Made by a program: the position numbers and the translations under genes
Assembly (NCBI GenBank): GCA_035914695.1
Contig: JAMIQH010000107.1
Location: 1-22,764 of the forward strand
DNA from: JAOSJT01 sp035914695
Lineage (GTDB): Bacteria; Bacteroidota; Ignavibacteria; SZUA-365
Direction of reading: 5' to 3'
Length of the DNA: 22,764 bases
Shown here: in pieces, positions 5,352-14,544 of the stretch
How the letters are laid out: the number at the start of each line of letters is the position of its first letter
Numbering within the stretch: position 1 is the stretch's first letter
Notes under the pieces: generated by a model
The model's database searches: none
Told to the model about the DNA's origin: nothing
What the model saw: only the letters and a program-made list of their open reading frames with translations

Positions 5352-8300
5352 ATGAACATGTTGCGTGGGATTGCGTTCGCTGTTGTCATCATGCTGTGTT
5401 GCAGCGCCGTGGGAAGCGCCGGCCCCGGCGATACTCTCGTCGTGCAGACCTTCACCTGGGGTTGGCCTACCAATCCAGGGTGGTTGGCGCCCAAAGAGGG
5501 CCGTTTCTTTTTCCCCACGGCGGGAAAACGCTTCGAAAAAATTCTGCTGTACTATACACTCAAATGCGATCCCGCGCAGAATCCCGCCTGCGGCGAGTGG
5601 GACTATCTCACGTACACGCGGCTGCATGAGCACACGGGGGTGTTCGACTCCACCCAACTCACACACCCCAATTTCACGGTGTTCGGCGCAGCGATGGACA
5701 CACTGCGTTACATGACTGCGCCCAGCTACGCCTATTACCCGCGGCTCCAGCGCAGCATTCGCTACATCGACACGCTCAATCTCGATTTCAGCGTCGTGGG
5801 TACTGGTACGCTTCCCAGCGCGCTGCCCTTCGGCTCCGGGGTCGAGGGTGCACGGAGCTATGTGCTCTGGTCGCGCACGGAACTGGAAGCGGCGGGCTTG
5901 ACCAGCGACACGCTCACCGCCATGCGCTTCAAGGTGCAGGGACAGGGAGGCGGAATCGCGCGCTTCACACTGCGGCTCAAGCGCTTCACCGGCACGGGGT
6001 GGACACCCGACATCCCCATGCAGGGTGGCATGACCACGGTGTACGACGGCGCGTTACCACTGTCCGACGATGCATGGGTGACGGTGCATTTCACCCAGCC
6101 CTTTATCATCTGGGGAGGAGGTGTGCTTGCGGAATTGTCCGTTGAAGGTGCCGAGCGCCCCGTGACGCTCGCAGGCGACGCGTTGGGCGACCAGGGCTTT
6201 GCCTATGCCAGCACGGTGAACGATGGATTTCTGGATTTCCGGCAACGCAGTTACGTGAACTGCGGCGACATGCCTGAACTGAATGCCAGCGAGAGCTTCA
6301 CCCTCGAGGCCTGGTTCCGGCCCGAGCAATTGCGCGACTGGTCCGACATCGTGATGCGTGCGAAGGATTCGGAGCATCGTATCGGAATACAGCTCGGGCC
6401 GCCCGAGAGCGGCCGCGCGGACGTGTACTGCCTCGTGGGCAACGGTTCGAATTCCTACGGCTACTCCAGCACCAAACCCGCGCAGCACGGCAAGTGGACG
6501 CATGTGGCCATGGTGTACGACGCGCGCGAGAACGATCAGGCCCGCCGCCTGCGCCTGCTGGTGAACGGCACGCCCGCAACGTTGAAATTCAACGGCACCA
6601 TCCCTTCCATCACCGCTGACATCGAGGCGCCATTCCGTATCTCCGGGTCCGGCACCAACAGCATGAACGGCGCAATCGACGAGGTGCGCGTGTGGCGGAC
6701 CGCGTTGAGCAACGAGGACATCCTCGCCCGCATGCACACACAGGTCACCGCGGCGGACCCGCTCTTCGCGCAACTCATCGCCGGATGGGATTGCAACGCG
6801 GCGGACAACGGCACATTGCGCGATGTGACGGGCGCGCACGACGGGCGCCTCGTGTATCCGCTCTGGCGGCCGTCCGGCGCCGATCGCCCGCGCGGCTACG
6901 TCGCATCGACGACACGGCCGGCGGTGGTGATCGAACGCGGCTCCTTCGTCAGCAGCATTGATCAGGCGCTGGTGATCGACACGGTGGCTCAACCCCCGCT
7001 GCTGGTGACGCGCTACGCCGACACCTCGCGCGCGAATATCCCCACCGACACGCTGCTGGTGTGGCCCGTGGAATACGCGTACACCTTCAACGCGGACGGA
7101 ACAGTGCGCGACTCCGTGCCGCGCAGTCCGGACGGGATATTGACGAAGGAATTGCATTTCTACTATGGCAAGCCCTTCGAGAAAATCACCGCCTGGGAAC
7201 TGGGGCGCTATATCACGCCCTACGGTATTGGCTTGAGTCTGGGCGAGGGTTGGACCTGGGTGTACGACGTCACCGACTTCGCTCCATTGCTCAAGGACAG
7301 TGTGCATCTGACCGCGGGCAACTTCCAGGAGTTGCTGGACATGAAGTTTGTATTCATCGAAGGCACACCGCCGCGTGATGTGGTGGAACTGCGGAATGTC
7401 TGGCAGGGGGATTTTTCCCTCAAAAATTTCACACGCGATGTGGCGCCGAAAACGTTCACGCTGCATCCCGATGCGAAGACGTTCAAATTGCGCACCACCG
7501 TCACCGGCCATCAGTTCAGCAATGCCACGAATTGCGCGGAGTTCTGTCCGAAAATCCACTCCGTGCTCGTCGACGGTGAAGCGAAATGGAATTGGCAAAT
7601 CATACAGGAGTGCTCGATGAATCCGCTGTACCCGCAGGGGGGAACGTGGATCTACGCGCGCGCCGGCTGGTGCCCCGGCATGGAGGGCATGATCAAGGAA
7701 TTCGAGCTGACGCCCTACGTCACAGGATCGACGGTTACCATCGATTACGAATCGCAATACGACGAGTTCGGCAATTACGTGATGGAATCCCAACTCGTGT
7801 CCTACACCGCGCCCAACCACACGCTGGATGCGGCGATCGAGCGCATCGTTACGCCGAGCGACGACAAATTGCAGGGGCGCTTCAATCCGAGTTGCGGCCG
7901 ACCCCGCATCGTGCTGCGCAATCGCGGCGCCGAGGTGTTGAGCAGTGTGGACATTCGTTACGGCGTGCGCGGCGGAGAGAGTCGCAGCTACACCTGGCGC
8001 GGCGCGTTGAATTTCATGGAGCAGACGGACGTGTGGCTTCCGCCCCTCGGCGACATGGGTGGCGCTGGCGCGAATGTGTTTGAAGTTTCACTGTCGAATC
8101 CCAACGGCGGCAGCGACGAGTACGGCTACAACGACAAGCTGTGGAGCGGCTTCGAAAGCGTTCCGGTCTATGACCAGCCGCTCATCGTGATCTTCCGGAC
8201 AAACAACGCACCGGGCGAGAATTCCTACGAGATTCTCGATGCCGAAGGAACGTCGGTATACAGCCGCAGCGGGTTCATCGCCAATGCGACATACCGCGAC

Positions 8301-8777
8301 ACGCTGCGATTGCTGCCCGGTTGCTACGAGTTTCTGCTGAACGACAGCGGAGAGGATGGCACCTCGTGGTGGGCGAACAACGACGGCGCGGGCTCGCTGC
8401 AGTTCCGTTTGGTGCAAGGTGAATTGTGGAAAACCATGCAGCCGGATTTCGGCAAGCAATCGCGCTATCCGTTCCGCTATTCCTCGCTCGTGTCCACCGA
8501 GTCCGTGGCGTTGCCCGGGATGGATTTTTCCTGCTATCCCAATCCCGCCACGGAGCGGCTGTCGCTGCGCTTCGGACCGCATGCCGGAGCGTCGCTGCGC
8601 TACGTGCTTGTCGATCTCCTCGGCCGCGAAGTACTGCATGGCATGGTGGACAATGCCGCCGGTGAGGCGGGCGCGATGATGCTGGATGTGTCCGCGTTGC
8701 AGCCGGGCATGTATATCGCGCATCTGGTGCAGGGCGCCCGCATTCTCGCCTCCGATCGTGTGACCATAGTGAAGTGA
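5352..8777 (+). CDS. T9SS-exported PNGase F-related protein with LamG insertion
   Basis: This 1141-aa protein has a signal peptide (1-23). The first PNGase F strand ends in CGEWDYLTY (80-88), where Asp84 aligns with catalytic Asp60 of Elizabethkingia PNGase F. A large insertion follows, including a LamG/concanavalin-like domain (about 297-465; LEAWFRP, KWTHVAMVYD, GAIDEVRVWRT). The PNGase fold resumes at GKPFEKI and GRYITPY (606-624) and runs to about 820 with TTVTGHQFSNATNCAEFC and RAGWCPGMEGM; Glu730 aligns with Glu206. The counterpart of Glu118 is not obvious (TAGNF region). Residues 1058-1141 form a T9SS type A sorting domain (CYPNPATERL). It likely acts outside the cell on glycoproteins by amidase chemistry, or binds glycans if inactive. 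The start at 5352 is favoured by AAGGA spacing and the signal peptide; the frame stays open upstream to 5235. Confidence 0.87.
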   Translation: MNMLRGIAFAVVIMLCCSAVGSAGPGDTLVVQTFTWGWPTNPGWLAPKEGRFFFPTAGKRFEKILLYYTLKCDPAQNPACGEWDYLTYTRLHEHTGVFDSTQLTHPNFTVFGAAMDTLRYMTAPSYAYYPRLQRSIRYIDTLNLDFSVVGTGTLPSALPFGSGVEGARSYVLWSRTELEAAGLTSDTLTAMRFKVQGQGGGIARFTLRLKRFTGTGWTPDIPMQGGMTTVYDGALPLSDDAWVTVHFTQPFIIWGGGVLAELSVEGAERPVTLAGDALGDQGFAYASTVNDGFLDFRQRSYVNCGDMPELNASESFTLEAWFRPEQLRDWSDIVMRAKDSEHRIGIQLGPPESGRADVYCLVGNGSNSYGYSSTKPAQHGKWTHVAMVYDARENDQARRLRLLVNGTPATLKFNGTIPSITADIEAPFRISGSGTNSMNGAIDEVRVWRTALSNEDILARMHTQVTAADPLFAQLIAGWDCNAADNGTLRDVTGAHDGRLVYPLWRPSGADRPRGYVASTTRPAVVIERGSFVSSIDQALVIDTVAQPPLLVTRYADTSRANIPTDTLLVWPVEYAYTFNADGTVRDSVPRSPDGILTKELHFYYGKPFEKITAWELGRYITPYGIGLSLGEGWTWVYDVTDFAPLLKDSVHLTAGNFQELLDMKFVFIEGTPPRDVVELRNVWQGDFSLKNFTRDVAPKTFTLHPDAKTFKLRTTVTGHQFSNATNCAEFCPKIHSVLVDGEAKWNWQIIQECSMNPLYPQGGTWIYARAGWCPGMEGMIKEFELTPYVTGSTVTIDYESQYDEFGNYVMESQLVSYTAPNHTLDAAIERIVTPSDDKLQGRFNPSCGRPRIVLRNRGAEVLSSVDIRYGVRGGESRSYTWRGALNFMEQTDVWLPPLGDMGGAGANVFEVSLSNPNGGSDEYGYNDKLWSGFESVPVYDQPLIVIFRTNNAPGENSYEILDAEGTSVYSRSGFIANATYRDTLRLLPGCYEFLLNDSGEDGTSWWANNDGAGSLQFRLVQGELWKTMQPDFGKQSRYPFRYSSLVSTESVALPGMDFSCYPNPATERLSLRFGPHAGASLRYVLVDLLGREVLHGMVDNAAGEAGAMMLDVSALQPGMYIAHLVQGARILASDRVTIVK

Positions 8778-9412
8778 GAACCGAGCTACACACGGAGCCA
8801 AGGGCGACGCGCTTCGCTCGCCCGCGCTCGTGGCACGGTATCCGCGCCACGCTGTGTGTCGTGCTTTGCATGCTTGGCTGTGCCGGCACGATTCAGGCGC
8901 AGGAGAGCACACCACGTGAGCGGTATCATGCGCGGCCATTCAGTATGGAGTCGGAGGAGTTCCGTCTCATGCGGATGTATCCCTCGGAATTCCACGTCCC
9001 CGCGTTCCGTCGCTACGACATGCTGCGCGCTCTGAATGAACAGCGCGGCGTGGTGATTATTCCGGATGAGATTATCCGCGATGCTTCCGAAGCGCGGGAG
9101 GAGGCGCTGCCGCGTCGCGGAGGAGCGGAGTTGGCGATACCCTTGGAGGGCGGGCGGCGTGAAGGCGGCATGCTCAAGGATGCCGGGATGTTTGTCCTGC
9201 GGCAGGTGCTGGGATTTGGCTACCAGTACTTCCGCGAATCGACGCGCAAGCCCACGCTCACTGATTTCGATTATCTCGAACTTCCGCAGGGTACGGGTGT
9301 GTTGCGCAGTTTCAATGAAGTGGAGCGCGAAGCCCTGCTGCGCAGCGAACAACAAAGTCGCGACGTGCATGAGGACAGACGGGAAAGCGGGAAGCGCGCC
9401 AGTGGCAAGTGA
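8774..9412 (+). CDS. Secreted protein of unknown function coupled to the PNGase F-like gene
   Basis: This 212-aa protein starts at GTG (8774), sharing GTGA with the stop of the preceding gene, which strongly suggests translational coupling. Residues 26-43 are hydrophobic (TLCVVLCMLGCAGTIQAQ), so it is exported; cleavage after IQA is likely, although LGC could be read as a poor lipobox. The n-region of about 25 residues is unusually long, so a later non-ATG start is possible. The mature part is hydrophilic with many Arg/Glu (EEFRLMRMYPSEFHVPAFRRYD; MLKDAGMFVLRQVLGFGYQYF) and a charged C-tail. I recognise no family. Coupling hints at a partner of the PNGase F-like protein. Confidence 0.72.
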   Translation: MRTELHTEPRATRFARPRSWHGIRATLCVVLCMLGCAGTIQAQESTPRERYHARPFSMESEEFRLMRMYPSEFHVPAFRRYDMLRALNEQRGVVIIPDEIIRDASEAREEALPRRGGAELAIPLEGGRREGGMLKDAGMFVLRQVLGFGYQYFRESTRKPTLTDFDYLELPQGTGVLRSFNEVEREALLRSEQQSRDVHEDRRESGKRASGK

Positions 9413-9427
9413 AGGCGGAGCGGGTGG

Positions 9428-10012
9428 TCAGTGGTTGCCGTGTCCGCCGGGTCCCGATGCAGCCGCGTCGGTCGTGGATGAAGCGCGGCCGCGACTGTCG
9501 AACGTATAGACGAGATCATAGGACGGCCCCTGCTCGTTGAGCCGGCTGATAACGCGACCGCGGTAGGTGAAGCCGCAGCGCTCCACCAGGCGCACCGCGC
9601 TGTAATTTTCCATGAAAATTCGCGCGACCACGCGATGCAGATGCAATGTGCCCAGGCAGTATCCCATCAGTGCCACGAGAACCTCGTTCGCAAAGCCCTG
9701 ATGCTGCGCATGGGGCCGCAGCGTGATGCCAAGTTCCGCATCGAGTGGCGCATCGAGGGTGACGTGAATACCGCAGTCGCCGATCAGTTCGCCATCCTCC
9801 TGCAACACGATTCCCAGTTGATACCAGATGCCCGGCATGCCCGGTACCAGTCCGCGTTGCTCGCGGATGAAGCGGCGCACATCCTCCACCGTGGGGGGGT
9901 GCCACGCCTGGAAGCGCGCCACAGTGGGATCCGAGCGCCACGCGAACACCTCTTCGGCATCGCCGGGCTGAAGCGGACGGAGAAGAAGGCGCGGTGTATT
10001 GATCGGCAGCAT
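9428..10012 (-). CDS. GNAT-family N-acetyltransferase (RimJ/RimL type)
   Basis: The 194-aa product has the RimJ/RimL layout: N-terminal TPRLLLRPLQPGDAEEVFAW (6-25), the acetyl-CoA-binding strand and turn ELGITLRPHAQHQGFANE (93-110), and the C-terminal ENYSAVRLVERCGF motif (135-148). Such enzymes acetylate protein N-termini or small amines from acetyl-CoA; the substrate cannot be told. The frame is open to 10123, but the ATG at 10012 gives the canonical MLPINTPRLLLRP beginning; no convincing Shine-Dalgarno is seen. The last 25 residues are Ser/Gly/Ala-rich and look disordered. It converges with the gene ending at 9412, only 15 bases away and with no terminator, and lies 132 bases downstream of the large kinase gene; I see nothing assignable in that gap. 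Confidence 0.88.
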   Translation of the reverse strand: MLPINTPRLLLRPLQPGDAEEVFAWRSDPTVARFQAWHPPTVEDVRRFIREQRGLVPGMPGIWYQLGIVLQEDGELIGDCGIHVTLDAPLDAELGITLRPHAQHQGFANEVLVALMGYCLGTLHLHRVVARIFMENYSAVRLVERCGFTYRGRVISRLNEQGPSYDLVYTFDSRGRASSTTDAAASGPGGHGNH

Positions 10013-10144
10013 GTGGTACGATAAGGATGAAGATGGTACGAAAGGCAATCTACGCCCGCGCCTCCGGCTGTGCAACGCGAGAAGAGACTGGCGCACACCG
10101 CTGTGCGTGGAGCGGCGAAGCACGCGAGAATCGCGAAGCGAAAC

Positions 10145-13100
10145 TCAATCGTCCACGGCGGCAGCACTGGCGGGCAGCAGTATGGTCACTTCCGTCCCCT
10201 GTCCCTCCGCACTGTCGATGGAAATGCTGCCGTCCATGTCGGTGATGATTTTGCGTACGATGGCGAGGCCGAGCCCCATGCCTTCCGTCTTCGTGCTGAA
10301 ATTCGGTTCAAAGATGCGGGGCAGCAGCGAGGCGGGGATTCCGATGCCGGTATCCGTTACGGTGATTCTCAGCACCGCGCCTTCGCGGCTCGCTGTCAGA
10401 TCGATTCTCCCCTCCGCGTGTATGGCCTGCACCGCGTTGCGCAGCACATTGGTCATGGCGCGGGCAAACTCCTCGCGGTCTCCACGCACCAACGGCAGGG
10501 CGTCTTCGATGTGCACTCCGAAACGGATGAGTTCATGTGTGCGGAACAATTCCACGCTCTCCCGCAGCGCATCGGCCACATTGACATCGGTCATCATGCG
10601 CCGCGGCATACGGCCGAAGCGCGAGAATTCATCGCTGATGCGCGAGAGACTTTCGATTTGATCGATCAGCGTGCGGGTGACCTTCTCGATGATTTCCCCG
10701 ATATTGGCGGCGCCGTCGCGCCAGGCGCGTTGCAGATGCTGGGCGGACAGTTTCATCGGCGTGAGGGGATTGCGAATCTCATGCGCCACTTGGCGTGCCA
10801 TTTCCTTCCATGCCAGTTCGCGTTCCGCCGCGGCCAATTCCTGCTTGCTCTCGCGCAAACGCCGGGTCATGGTGTTGAATGCTGTCATCAGATCCACGAT
10901 TTCCGCCGTGCCATGCACGCGTACTGTGCGGTCGAGATTTCCCGCGGTGATGTCCTGCGTGGCGCGCAGGAATTCGTGCAAGGGACGCGAAATCTGCCGT
11001 GCCAGCACTTCGCTCAGCAGCAGCACGATGACAGCCATCAAGGTGATCCAGAGAAACACCGCGGCCGAAGCGCGGATGTACACTTCTTCGGCGCGGTTGC
11101 GCTCGAACAGCGTTGGCGTGGAAATCATGGCCTTGACCAGCCCATCGGCGTCCCGCAGGGCGCGGTAACCGACGTAGTAGGAGAATTCGCCAATCTGCTC
11201 GGTGGCTACATACAGATCGCGGCCGCGGAGCACGATTTCATCCCATGCTTCGGGATTCAATCTGCTGTTGAGCAAGCCGGTGCGGTATAGTTCGGGTTTG
11301 CTTGTGGCAATCAAATCCGCGCCGGCGTACAGGTTCACATCCTTGCCGCTACGCAGCCGTGCGTCCTGACACAGAGCGTCGGTGATCGACGCGGCGGGGT
11401 TGGTGTACGCGGACTCGGGTAACATGGTGGCGAGATTCGAGCGCAGGACGTCCAGGTTGTCGGTCACCTGCTGCATCATATCGTTGCGCGTGGTGTCCAT
11501 GATGAAGTCCCGGCCCGCGATCCAGATCAGCAGCAGTGGAATGGCGGCCACGGCCAACAGGGCGAACTGCAATTTTCGCGCAAACGTCAATCGTGGCCGC
11601 GCACGAAAGCGTCCGGCAAGCACCGCGATGACGATCAGCAGCGCGGTGCTCCACAAGGCGAAAATCAGGGCGATGCGCAGCCAGCGGTACGCGGCCAGCA
11701 CCAGCTCGGAACTGCCGCGGGAGATGGCGAGCACTTCGCCCGGATCGCTGCCGGCGATGAAATAGGTGTGCAGTGCGCTGCCCTTGATGGACAGTGTGCC
11801 CCACACGCCATTGCCGCCGTCCGAAGGCACGCGTCGCGCTTCGATGGGCAGGGGCATGCCCCGTTCGAGCCGTGGCTCCGACGTCTGACGCAGCCGCCCG
11901 TTATGGAAGCGGCTGATGATGAAGCGATCTTCCGGAGCGAGACTACGCGTGGTGGGTGTACTGCGCAGCAAATCCACCGCGTTGTGTGTGATTTGCAAGG
12001 GATCGAGTGCTTCGAGTACCACCACGGCAAACAGCGGGCGCCCGCTGCCGGGCACATCGATGTAGCCTTTGTAGTAGCGCTTCTCGCGGTCATCGAGCTG
12101 GCGGTACACCGACTGCACGATGCCTTCCGTTTTCTCCATCGTCGTGGACAGCGTGTGCATGGAAAGCAGGAATGGATCGTTGCCGACTGCGAAGCGCGAG
12201 AGCACTGTTCCCGTGCTGTCGATGAGCATGATGGCGGAATTGTTCTGGAGGCGGCTCAGCGGCGAGGCCGACCAGAGACGAAACGCCGTTCCATATTCAC
12301 TCACGCCGCCGCCAGCTTCCAAATCTTCGCTGTCGCCTCGCGCAATGACTTGCAGGGTCTGCTCCATCAGCACATGCGACCAGCCGTCGATGGGGCGCGA
12401 CAGGTCGATGGCAATCGCCTCGATTTCTGCGGAGCGCTTTTTTTCCATGGCAATGCCGAACATCGCCACGCACACCAGCGTGCCGATGGTCGTGGCAAAA
12501 ATTATCGGAGCGGAGAGATTGGTGGATCGCTCACGAATCAGCGGCAGGCGAACATGTACGGGCACGACGAGGAGCAGCGCGAGCACGATGTACGCCCAGA
12601 AAGGCAGCAGGGGATCGGCACTCACGAGCAGGAATCCAATGACGCCCAGACTGATCATCACTGGATGCATGCGATGCATGCCCCGCATTTGTGCGAACAC
12701 CTGCTGCGAGCGCTTCGTGATCAGATACAATGCCAGTAATGCGAAACCGAAGGCCAATGTTAACAGCCAGGCGTTGATCAACATCAAGGAATATGCCGTG
12801 TCGTCGAACAGCGCTCCCACATCGTCGTAGTTGAACGAGGAATCCACCACCATGCCGCGTAACACCGCCGCGCTCGCGCGCAGAAGCAACGGCAAGGCCA
12901 GCGATACCAGGAGCAATCCCAGCACGGCGGGTATGCTGCCCATCGGACGCTCGCGGTCGCGCAGCACACGGATATAGGCGAAGCCCACGATCACGCAAAG
13001 CAGTAGCATGGACAGCAGCAACTCGGCGGGTGAACCAGCGATGCCTCCCGCGAAGGACGACGCGTAGGCCGACGGATCGGTCATGGATTCGGGAAGCACG

Positions 13101-13996
13101 TGCCGTCCCACTCCGACGGAGAGAAAGACGTAGCGCCAGCCCGCGACATAGGCCGCAGCCAAGCTCACGGACAAGCTGGTCAGCGGGATGTGCAGAAACG
13201 CGGTGAGCACGGGGATGCCGGCAAGAATCGCCAGCGCCAGTACGAGCGCGGCGAGCACGCGGTCGAATTGAAACGCCACCTGCTCGCGGTAGGCCTCGCG
13301 CTCGGTGCCTTCGAAAGACAGCACTGCCAGCGCTTCTCCCTCCGGTGCGATGCTCACGTACACGCGCTCCGACGGCTTGCGTGTCAGTGGCAGGGCTTCG
13401 GGGCGTAAATCGATATCGAACTCCGCCGAGAGAACTTCCACCAGTCCGTCGGCATCGAGAAAGCGGCGATTCACTGGCACGGTGACCGCGAGGGGAATGC
13501 CGGCCTCCAAGGTTCCGCGACGAATGCCGCCGGAATCCACCCATGGCAGACGCAGCAGCAGCATGGTGTACGGCGTGCCCTGCACCACATTCATCGTACG
13601 TTGGGATGCGCCGCCGTTCCCCGGCAAGGGAATGCCGCCGTAGGCGAGCAGTGCCCGCATGGTGTCGCGCAATTCAAACGCCAGTCCCGGCAGACGTGCA
13701 TCGTGCATGCGTTCGCGGAGCGAGCGCGCCGCCACGGCGCGCGCCTCCGGGTGCGTGGGTGCAACGGGCAAGGCCTCGAGCGCCGTGCTGTGCAGGCGGG
13801 AAAAACTCGCAAGTATGCGTTCGGTGACAATGCGCGCCTGCGTGCTGTCGGCATCTTGCTTCAGCGCCGTCCAGTCCCTGTCGATGGATGCGAGAAACCA
13901 CGATCGCGCCAGCGCCACAAGCAGTAGAAGCACGGCAAGCACCGCCACCGCGATGAGATATCTCCGCTGCACGATTCGTGGCGATCCTGAGCGCAT
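10145..13996 (-). CDS. Giant NtrY-like membrane histidine kinase with three sensor regions
   Basis: This 1283-aa kinase has about 12 membrane segments. TM1 (13-31) leads to extracytoplasmic region 1 (about 35-245). Eight TMs (246-517) follow, then region 2 (518-770), two TMs (771-828), region 3 (829-972) and the last TM (973-995). Counting segments puts all three regions outside and the kinase inside. HAMP covers about 996-1050. The H-box is AWKEMARQVAHEIRNPLTPM with His1072, the exact NtrY-style sequence. N-box residues are Asn1183/1187, G1 DTGIGIP (1215), F-box FEPNFSTK (1229) and G2 GMGLGLAIV (1239), so all catalytic boxes are intact. Family NtrY kinases are shorter, with few TMs. It starts 7 bases after the DUF4783 gene (AAGGTAG upstream), in the same operon. 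No response regulator is adjacent; an NtrC-like partner elsewhere is expected. Confidence 0.93.
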   Translation of the reverse strand: MRSGSPRIVQRRYLIAVAVLAVLLLLVALARSWFLASIDRDWTALKQDADSTQARIVTERILASFSRLHSTALEALPVAPTHPEARAVAARSLRERMHDARLPGLAFELRDTMRALLAYGGIPLPGNGGASQRTMNVVQGTPYTMLLLRLPWVDSGGIRRGTLEAGIPLAVTVPVNRRFLDADGLVEVLSAEFDIDLRPEALPLTRKPSERVYVSIAPEGEALAVLSFEGTEREAYREQVAFQFDRVLAALVLALAILAGIPVLTAFLHIPLTSLSVSLAAAYVAGWRYVFLSVGVGRHVLPESMTDPSAYASSFAGGIAGSPAELLLSMLLLCVIVGFAYIRVLRDRERPMGSIPAVLGLLLVSLALPLLLRASAAVLRGMVVDSSFNYDDVGALFDDTAYSLMLINAWLLTLAFGFALLALYLITKRSQQVFAQMRGMHRMHPVMISLGVIGFLLVSADPLLPFWAYIVLALLLVVPVHVRLPLIRERSTNLSAPIIFATTIGTLVCVAMFGIAMEKKRSAEIEAIAIDLSRPIDGWSHVLMEQTLQVIARGDSEDLEAGGGVSEYGTAFRLWSASPLSRLQNNSAIMLIDSTGTVLSRFAVGNDPFLLSMHTLSTTMEKTEGIVQSVYRQLDDREKRYYKGYIDVPGSGRPLFAVVVLEALDPLQITHNAVDLLRSTPTTRSLAPEDRFIISRFHNGRLRQTSEPRLERGMPLPIEARRVPSDGGNGVWGTLSIKGSALHTYFIAGSDPGEVLAISRGSSELVLAAYRWLRIALIFALWSTALLIVIAVLAGRFRARPRLTFARKLQFALLAVAAIPLLLIWIAGRDFIMDTTRNDMMQQVTDNLDVLRSNLATMLPESAYTNPAASITDALCQDARLRSGKDVNLYAGADLIATSKPELYRTGLLNSRLNPEAWDEIVLRGRDLYVATEQIGEFSYYVGYRALRDADGLVKAMISTPTLFERNRAEEVYIRASAAVFLWITLMAVIVLLLSEVLARQISRPLHEFLRATQDITAGNLDRTVRVHGTAEIVDLMTAFNTMTRRLRESKQELAAAERELAWKEMARQVAHEIRNPLTPMKLSAQHLQRAWRDGAANIGEIIEKVTRTLIDQIESLSRISDEFSRFGRMPRRMMTDVNVADALRESVELFRTHELIRFGVHIEDALPLVRGDREEFARAMTNVLRNAVQAIHAEGRIDLTASREGAVLRITVTDTGIGIPASLLPRIFEPNFSTKTEGMGLGLAIVRKIITDMDGSISIDSAEGQGTEVTILLPASAAAVDD

Positions 13997-14003
13997 GTCC
14001 GGG

Positions 14004-14462
14004 CTACCTTCTTGCCACGGTGATCTGGTTGATCACCCAGCGATTGTCCACACGAGCCAGCGAGAGAAACAGCTCCGCTATCGCTCGCCGACCGCGGCGC
14101 TCGTAGGCGAGTGGTCCGAAGCCGTACGGACTGGCGATGGAGAAATTTCTGCTGCTGAAAGAAAAACTGATGGGCGTGTGCGTGGTGAAAAAGGCATGCA
14201 GAATCATGTACGCCTGATCGCCGCTGTAATAACCGTTGATGCCGGTGAAAAGGTTGATGTACACTCGTCGGCCGAGATGCTCGCGAAGAAAATCCGCGCG
14301 ACCGCCGGACAACGCATCCTTGGCACCCATGAGAATGTCCCGCGCCTCGCGCTCCTGTTGCTGCGCGCCACCCGTGGAGCTGTGGAAATGCGTGAGGGCG
14401 TGCGCCTCGCACGCGAATGGCAGGATGAAGAACAGCAGCAGGTGAAGGATGGGAACTCGCAT
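14004..14462 (-). CDS. DUF4783 family exported protein
   Basis: The 152-aa product has a signal peptide (LHLLLFFILPFACEAHA, 6-22) and one domain. Its run of FLREHLGRRVYINLF, GYYSGDQAYMILHAFF and RAIAELFLSLARVDNRWVIN fits DUF4783, a small NTF2-like family frequent in Bacteroidota and Ignavibacteriota whose function is unknown. The frame is open to 14579, overlapping the upstream gene, but starts at 14462 or 14474 give a normal signal peptide; no Shine-Dalgarno decides between them. The kinase gene begins 7 bases after its stop, so the two are almost surely cotranscribed. NTF2-like folds often bind small ligands or partners, so it could modulate the kinase; that is inference from position. Confidence 0.8.
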   Translation of the reverse strand: MRVPILHLLLFFILPFACEAHALTHFHSSTGGAQQQEREARDILMGAKDALSGGRADFLREHLGRRVYINLFTGINGYYSGDQAYMILHAFFTTHTPISFSFSSRNFSIASPYGFGPLAYERRGRRAIAELFLSLARVDNRWVINQITVARR

Positions 14463-14544
14463 GAAGGCCAACATACTGGACAGGCGCACGGAAATCAACC
14501 GGGCGCCCGTGTGTGTGCAAGGAGGTTTCTGCGCATCCATGGCG

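Noticed and set aside
6054..7820. Leftward open frame of 588 codons inside the PNGase F-like gene
   Set aside because: His/Arg/Val-rich shadow of the well-supported + strand gene, which has matching domains throughout.
9413..9427. Terminator between the convergent genes ending at 9412 and 9428
   Set aside because: Only 15 bases separate the stops and no hairpin with a T-run could be found there.
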